NCBI RefSeq assembly: GCF_000337035.1
Contig: NZ_AOJL01000035.1
Span: 1-36,582, forward strand
Reading direction: 5' to 3'
Source of the DNA: Halorubrum coriense DSM 10284
Lineage (GTDB): Archaea > Halobacteriota > Halobacteria > Halobacteriales > Haloferacaceae
DNA length: 36,582 bases
Position numbers and translations under genes: made by a program. The notes beneath the pieces were generated by a model. The model made no database searches, had not been told where the DNA came from, and saw nothing but the letters and a program-made list of their open reading frames with translations. Positions 32,216 to 36,582 of this stretch are shown one piece after another. Positions within the stretch are counted from its first letter, which is position 1; every line of letters starts with the position of its first letter.

Positions 32216-32223
32216 GTATATAG
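32216..32223 (-). promoter_or_regulatory. TATA box of the TetR gene
   Basis: CTATATAC on the minus strand, about 25 bp before the ATG at 32195. The neighbouring operator begins 6 bp upstream, where the BRE contacted by TFB would lie, so repressor binding should block this promoter. Confidence 0.6.
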
Positions 32224-32228
32224 CGCCC

Positions 32229-32248
32229 TTGATTGAACGTTCATTCAA
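32229..32248. promoter_or_regulatory. TetR operator: 20-bp near-palindrome between divergent promoters
   Basis: TTGATTGAACGTTCATTCAA matches its own reverse complement at 18 of 20 positions. It sits between the TetR TATA box and the operon TATA box (32252-32259), touching the BRE region of both. TetR proteins bind such sites as dimers. The site is read directly from sequence; binding is inferred. Confidence 0.7.
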
Positions 32249-32251
32249 CAC

Positions 32252-32259
32252 GCTTATTC
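32252..32259 (+). promoter_or_regulatory. TATA box of the envelope/RND operon
   Basis: GCTTATTC, centred about 26 bp before the ATG at 32282 and 4 bp after the operator. It predicts that the transcript begins at the mini-ORF ATG and leaves about 80 nt before the main gene. Confidence 0.5.
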
Positions 32260-32281
32260 ATCGGGAGGGAAATAGGACCGT

Positions 32282-32365
32282 ATGACTCGACCCGACGCGT
32301 CACGGTACGATCGGTCGCACCGCGCGACCAGCCCCTCCGACCGCCCCGCCGGAGGGAGTCGATGA
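32282..32365 (+). CDS. Possible 27-codon leader ORF of the envelope/RND operon
   Basis: The ATG at 32282 coincides with the predicted transcription start. The reading frame begins MTRPDASRYDRSHRAT, is rich in Arg, Ser and Asp, and ends at TGA 32363-32365, overlapping the ATG of the envelope gene (ATGA). A Shine-Dalgarno-like GGAGG (32351-32355) lies 6 bp before that ATG, inside the mini-ORF. This is the arrangement of a coupled leader peptide. No peptide family is recognised, and coincidence remains possible. Confidence 0.35.
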   Translation: MTRPDASRYDRSHRATSPSDRPAGGSR

Positions 32366-34068
32366 GTCGGCCGACGCGGTTCGCCGCGACCGCCGTCGCC
32401 GTCGTCGCGCTGACCGCGCTCCTCGTCGGCGTCTCGCTCGCCGGCGCCGCGGCACCCACCGCGGGCGCGGCCTCGGCCGGCGACGCCGCCGCGCTCTCGG
32501 GCGTCGACGGGCCGATCGCCGACGGCGCGGTCGCCCAGACGGGTTCCGAGCCGACGGACAGACAGATCCGCGGATCGCCGGTCTTGGAGCTCTTCGCTTC
32601 CCAACGGTCGGTGCCGAGCGGCGCGGAGTCGACCGTGACGGTCGACATCGTCAACACGGGCGAGATGGAGATCGGCAACCAGCTCGACCCCGACGTGACC
32701 ACCGCGCGCGGGCTCACGCTCGAAATCGACGACGGCGACGTGCCGATCGACGTGGAGGACGGTGAGATCCCGGTCGGCGACGTCGCGACCGCGGCGAGCC
32801 CGGTCTCCGTGCCGCTCGACGTGACCGTGCCCGACGACGTGCCGGACGGCAGGTACGAGGTGGAGGCGACCGCCCGCTACCAGTACACCTTCGAGATCAT
32901 CCCCGAGTTTAACGACCACAAGGACCGACCCGGAGTCGACCGGTTCGACCTGACCATCGTCGTCGACGACGGCGCGCGGTTCGCGGTCCTCGAGACCGAC
33001 ACTGACGCGCAGGTCGGCGGGGGCGGCGACGTGACCGTCACGCTGGCGAACATCGGCGACGAGACCGCCCGCGACGCGGTCGTCTCCGGGAGCACGACCG
33101 CGCCGGGCGTCCGCCTCGGCGAGGGCGGCGGCCAGTCGTTCGTCGGCGACTGGGCCCCCGGCGAGAACCGGACCGTCACCTTCGACTCGACGGTCGGCGA
33201 GGCGTTCGGCGGCGGCGCGTACGCGCTCTCGTCGACGATCGACTACCGGGACCCGAACGGCGTCGACGCGACCGCGGCGGCCGCGCGCGCCGGCGTCGTC
33301 CCGATCCGCGAGCAGTCGTTCTCGCTGGACGACGTCTCCGGCACGCTCGAAGTCGGCTACTCCGGGACGGTCACCGGCACGCTCACGAACGAGGGGCCGC
33401 TCCCCGTCGAGGACGCGGTCCTCGTCGCCGACTCCGGGAGCAACCGCGTGAGCCTCGGCGAGAGCCGCTACGCGCTGCCGCGGATTCCGCCGGGCGAGTC
33501 GGCCGAGTTCTCCTTCGACGCCGACGTGAGCGGGAGCGCCGACCCCGGCCCGCGGCAGTTCCGCTTCACCACCGAGTACGACAGCGGCGACGCGACGGTG
33601 GCGGTCGAGGAGACGCGCCGCGTCGAGGTGGCCCCCCGCCAGCCCGAGTTCGAACTCGCCGTCGAGAACGCCACCGTCTCGGCGGGCGAGACCCGACGGA
33701 TCAACGCCACGATCACGAACCGGCGGCCGGAGACGCTCTCGTCGATCAACGCCGGGCTCTACGCGGACAACCCGCTGACGGCGGTCAACGACGAGGCGTT
33801 CGTCGACGAGCTCGAGCCCGGCGAGTCCGCGAGGATCTGGTTCGAGGTGGCCGCCGCCTCGGGCGCGAGCATCGAGGACCACCCGATCGAGCTCGACTTC
33901 CGGTACGAGGACGAGCGCGGCAACGACCGTATCTCGGACGTCACGCAGGTCCCGGTCACGGTGACCGCCGCCGTCGACGACGGCGGGCGACCGATCGGAC
34001 TGATCGCCGCGGGCGTCCTGCTCGTCGTCGTCGCGATCGGCGGCGCGGTCTGGTACCGACGGCGGTGA
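32362..34068 (+). CDS. Secreted, membrane-anchored multi-Ig-like envelope protein (COG1361-like)
   Basis: This 568-residue protein has an N-terminal signal peptide (FAATAVAVVALTALLVGVSL, Ala-rich end) and a C-terminal anchor helix (PIGLIAAGVLLVVVAIGGAVW) followed by YRRR. Between them are several Ig-like CARDB/NEW3-type beta domains. Repeated cores are VTVDIVNTGEMEIGN, VTVTLANIGDETARDAVV, GTVTGTLTNEGPLPVEDAVL and RINATITNRRPETLSS. Related COG1361 proteins are encoded beside RND exporters in haloarchaea; a role as an extracellular accessory to the exporter is inferred. The ATG at 32362 is preceded by GGAGG and overlaps a leader ORF stop. The RND gene follows after an 87-bp gap filled by another mini-ORF. 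Confidence 0.85.
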   Translation: MSRPTRFAATAVAVVALTALLVGVSLAGAAAPTAGAASAGDAAALSGVDGPIADGAVAQTGSEPTDRQIRGSPVLELFASQRSVPSGAESTVTVDIVNTGEMEIGNQLDPDVTTARGLTLEIDDGDVPIDVEDGEIPVGDVATAASPVSVPLDVTVPDDVPDGRYEVEATARYQYTFEIIPEFNDHKDRPGVDRFDLTIVVDDGARFAVLETDTDAQVGGGGDVTVTLANIGDETARDAVVSGSTTAPGVRLGEGGGQSFVGDWAPGENRTVTFDSTVGEAFGGGAYALSSTIDYRDPNGVDATAAAARAGVVPIREQSFSLDDVSGTLEVGYSGTVTGTLTNEGPLPVEDAVLVADSGSNRVSLGESRYALPRIPPGESAEFSFDADVSGSADPGPRQFRFTTEYDSGDATVAVEETRRVEVAPRQPEFELAVENATVSAGETRRINATITNRRPETLSSINAGLYADNPLTAVNDEAFVDELEPGESARIWFEVAAASGASIEDHPIELDFRYEDERGNDRISDVTQVPVTVTAAVDDGGRPIGLIAAGVLLVVVAIGGAVWYRRR

Positions 34069-34072
34069 TCCG

Positions 34073-34159
34073 ATGAGGAGACATCTCACCCCGCCCGCGG
34101 CGGACCGTCGCCTTCGCTCGCCGCCGACCGCTCCGCGGCGGACAGCGGGGCGACCGTGA
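34073..34159 (+). CDS. Possible 28-codon linking ORF between envelope and RND genes
   Basis: The ATG at 34073 lies 4 bp after the envelope-gene stop. The preceding GGTGATCC (34064-34071) matches the anti-Shine-Dalgarno complement. The frame starts MRRHLTPPAADRRL, is Arg/Pro-rich, and ends at TGA 34157-34159, overlapping the GTG of the RND gene (GTGA). It could carry ribosomes across the gap, because the RND start has only a weak Shine-Dalgarno sequence. Composition does not look like a conserved folded protein. Confidence 0.3.
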   Translation: MRRHLTPPAADRRLRSPPTAPRRTAGRP

Positions 34160-36550
34160 CCGCGGCCGATCGCCTGATCGAGGAGATCGACCGCGTCGTC
34201 ACCGAGCGACCGCTGGCGGTCATCGCGGTCTTCGTGCTCCTCACGGCCGCGTTCGCCGGCGGGCTGACCGGCATCGAGACGAGCGCGGGCGCGGACCAGT
34301 TCACGCAGGACATCCCCGCCCAGCGGGCGCTCGACGACATCGACGAGGAGTTCGAGACGTCGATCGGCGGCTCCGCGACGTCGGCGCAGGTGATCGTCTC
34401 CGACGACAACGTCCTCTCCCGCGACGCGCTGATCCGGACCCTAGAGACCCAACACCGGTTGGAATCCCGGTCGACGCTCCGGGTCGCGTCGACGTCGAGC
34501 CACGCCGACGCGATCGCCCGGCAGCTGGACCCGACCGCCGAGAGCGCGGCCGAGCGACGCGACGCCGTGGCCGAGGCGACGCCCGCCGAGCTCCGGACCG
34601 CCATCGCCGACGCCGACGCGACGGGCGCGATCGCGGCGCAGGTGTCCGTCGATTACAATCCCACCGCGCAGGCCGCCGACACCGCCATCGTGGGGATCAC
34701 CTACGACCTGCCGGACGCCGCGACGACGGCGCGGGTGACGGAGCTCCAGACGCGCAGCGTCGATATCGTCGACTCCGTCCCGGGCAACGAGGCCGGCGAG
34801 AACGCGATCCTCTTCGGCGACGGCGTCCTCCAGTCGGAGATCACCGCGCTGTTGACCGACACCGCGATCATCGTCTTCCCGGCGGCGCTGATCCTGATCG
34901 TCGGGTTCCTGATCTTCTCGTACCGCGACCCGTTCGACATGGCGATCGGGATCTCCGCCCTGTTGATATCGCTTCTCTGGACCTTCGGCTTCATGGGCTA
35001 CGCCGGGATCCCGTTCTCGGACTCGCTCGTGACGGTGTTCCCGCTCCTGCTCGCGGTCGGGATCGACTTCGGCATCCACATCGTCAACCGCTACCGCGAG
35101 GAGCGGGCGACCGGGGCCGGGATCGAGCGGTCGATGCGGACCACGACCGACCAGCTGCTCATCGCGTTCCTGCTCGTGACGATCACCACCGTGTTCGGGC
35201 TCGTCTCCAACGTCGCGAGTCCGTTCGAACCCAACCGCGACTTCGGGATCGTCGCGGCCGCGGGGATCACGTTCACGCTGATCATCTTCGGCGTCTACCT
35301 CCCCGCGGCGAAGGTGCTCGCCGACCGGTGGCGCGAACGCCTCCCGATCCCGGAGTTCGGCACGAGCGCGCTCGGCGCGGGCGGATCGCGGATCGCGCGC
35401 GTCCTCCGCGTCGGCGTCGACCTCTCGCGGGTCGCCCCGGTCGCGGTCGTCGCGCTCCTCCTCGTCGGCGGCGCGGTCGGCGGGGCGTACGGGACCGGCG
35501 TGAACACGGAGTTCTCGGAGGAGGCGTTCTTCCCTGACCAGGACCGCTTGGAGACGTACGCCGACCTCCCGGAGCCGTTCGCGCCGACGGAGTACACGTT
35601 CCTCGACGTGCTGACGCTCTTCGAGGAGGAGTTCGAACAGGGCTTCGTCGGGTCGGTGACGCTGTACGTCGACCAGTCGGTCAGGGACGACGACGCCCTG
35701 GAGCTGATCGACCGGACCACGCGGAACCCGCCGGACACCTTCGCGACGACCGACGAGCGCCGCGCGCAGGCGACGAGCGTCGTCACCGTGATTGAGGACC
35801 GCGCGTCGCGCGACCCCGAGTTCGCGGCGTTAGTCGAGCGCAACGACCGCCTCGGCAACGGCGTGCCGGACCGGAACGTCGACGAGGTGTACGACGCGCT
35901 CCTCGACTCCTCGGCGGCGGGGCAGGCGCGCGGCTACGTGGCGGCCGACCGCGGCAGCGCCCGGGTCGACTACACGATACGGCCGGGCGTCGACAACTCC
36001 GAGGTGGTCGCGGACGTGCGCGACCTCGCTGATCGCACGCCGCTCGAAGCCGTGCCGACCGGCTCCCTCGTGGTCAACGAGGCCGTGATCGACCTGCTGA
36101 CCGAGTCGGCCATCCGGAGCCTGTTCGCCGCCTTCGGGCTGACGGCGCTGTTCCTGGCGCTGTCGTACGCGTACCTCGAAGGGAAGGCCGTCTACGGTCT
36201 TCTGAACCTCGTCCCCGTCCTCGTCACGGTCGGACTGCTCGTCGGGTCGATGCGGCTGTTCGACATCCCGCTGACGCCGATCAACGCTCCCATCCTCTCC
36301 GTCTCGATCGGGCTCGGCGTGGACTACACCGTCCACTTCGTCCACCGGTTCGTCGACGAGTACCAGACGGGGCTCCCGATCGACGAGGCCCTCGACGTCA
36401 CCATCGCGGGGACGGGCGGCGCGCTCACCGGCAGCATGCTCACCACGGTGTCCGGGCTCGGCGTCCTGTGGCTCGCGGTGATCCCCCTGCTCCGCGACTT
36501 CGGCGTCCTGCTCGCGCTGGGCGTGTTCTACGCGTACCTCTGTTCGATCC
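34156..36550 (+). CDS. RND/MMPL-type exporter, 3' end missing
   Basis: This is a large RND-superfamily membrane protein of the MMPL/HpnN kind, and 798 genomic codons are present. Helix 1 is at residues about 17-38 (PLAVIAVFVLLTAAFAGG), followed by a large extracellular domain. A first helix block (ALILIVGFLIFSYRDPFDMA; LLLAVGIDFGIHIVNRYREE) carries the GxDFGIH motif and ends near residue 430. The second half repeats the plan, with LSVSIGLGVDYTVHFVHRF as the matching motif. It should use the proton gradient to export lipids or hydrophobic compounds. The start is GTG 34156. The gene runs off the genomic sequence at about 36550; the residues VSYTHL and the stop that follow come from adapter sequence. 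Confidence 0.92.
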
Positions 36551-36582
36551 CTGTCTCTTATACACATCTCTGATGGCGCGAG
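36551..36582. other. Sequencing-library adapter (Nextera mosaic end plus primer tail)
   Basis: CTGTCTCTTATACACATCT (36551-36569) is exactly the 19-bp Tn5 mosaic end used in Nextera libraries. The following CTGATGGCGCGAG is the reverse complement of the 3' part of the Roche/454 primer A used in early Nextera kits. It is non-genomic. On the forward strand it yields the well-known artefact VSYTHL, and on the reverse strand MCIRDR. Confidence 0.97.

Noticed and set aside
1..36550. CRISPR array, insertion sequence or prophage
   Set aside because: No regularly spaced repeats, transposase or integrase genes, or viral structural genes were seen anywhere; frequent CGACG/GCCGTC runs are codon bias, not repeats.
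35830..36567. Minus-strand frame starting MCIRDR
   Set aside because: Its start codon lies in adapter sequence and the remainder is antisense to the RND gene.

Overview
The window looks like chromosomal DNA of a haloarchaeon, most like Halorubrum. It is about 70% GC with strong GC preference at codon third positions, its proteins are acidic and Asp/Glu-rich, and most genes have an A/T-rich box centred 24-29 bp before the start codon, which is the arrangement expected of leaderless haloarchaeal transcripts. Tat lipoprotein signals, an archaeal initiator tRNA, an intron-containing tRNA-Trp, a HalX response regulator and several small haloarchaea-only families support this. I see no CRISPR array, insertion sequence or intact prophage. 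The genus assignment is an inference.

Layout: (1) 1-3.4 kb: aIF2-beta just downstream of the initiator tRNA, a small membrane protein, an acyl-CoA synthetase and an acidic protein of unknown function. (2) 3.5-11.3 kb: a Tat-type DsbA-like lipoprotein, an MFS permease whose start appears frameshifted, prephenate dehydrogenase with an Rsm22-like methyltransferase, a ZIP transporter, an SRAP peptidase, a glycerophosphodiesterase and an RNase H-like nuclease. (3) 11.3-17.8 kb: a bactofilin-like protein, a run of small haloarchaeal proteins, a PQQ-type beta-propeller lipoprotein, tRNA-Trp whose intron contains a box C/D guide RNA, a zinc-ribbon protein and a six-to-eight-helix membrane protein. 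(4) 18.1-24.8 kb: guaB, a HalX regulator, a Ski2/Hel308-like helicase, squalene/phytoene synthase and acyl-CoA dehydrogenase. (5) 24.9-31.4 kb: a pair of bacterial-PH-domain membrane proteins, glutamate dehydrogenase, a DUF2071 protein, a CDF metal transporter and an HD-domain protein. (6) 31.5-36.55 kb: a TetR regulator divergent from an envelope protein (COG1361-like) and an RND/MMPL exporter.

The most coherent candidate for an undescribed system is the right end. A TetR gene and a divergent envelope-protein/RND operon share a 20-bp near-palindromic operator placed between their two core promoters. The operon transcript is predicted to begin exactly at the ATG of a 27-codon mini-ORF whose stop overlaps the next start, and a second mini-ORF links the envelope gene to the RND gene. 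Similar mini-ORFs at predicted 5' ends precede the PH-domain pair and the HD-domain gene, so this may be a general translation-coupling pattern. Other notable points are initiator tRNA next to aIF2-beta, variant C/D boxes in the tRNA-Trp intron, and a four-cysteine repeat protein behind an operator-like inverted repeat.

The last 32 bases are not genomic. They match a Nextera mosaic end followed by a 454-type primer tail, so the RND gene is cut at the contig edge and its last residues are artefactual.
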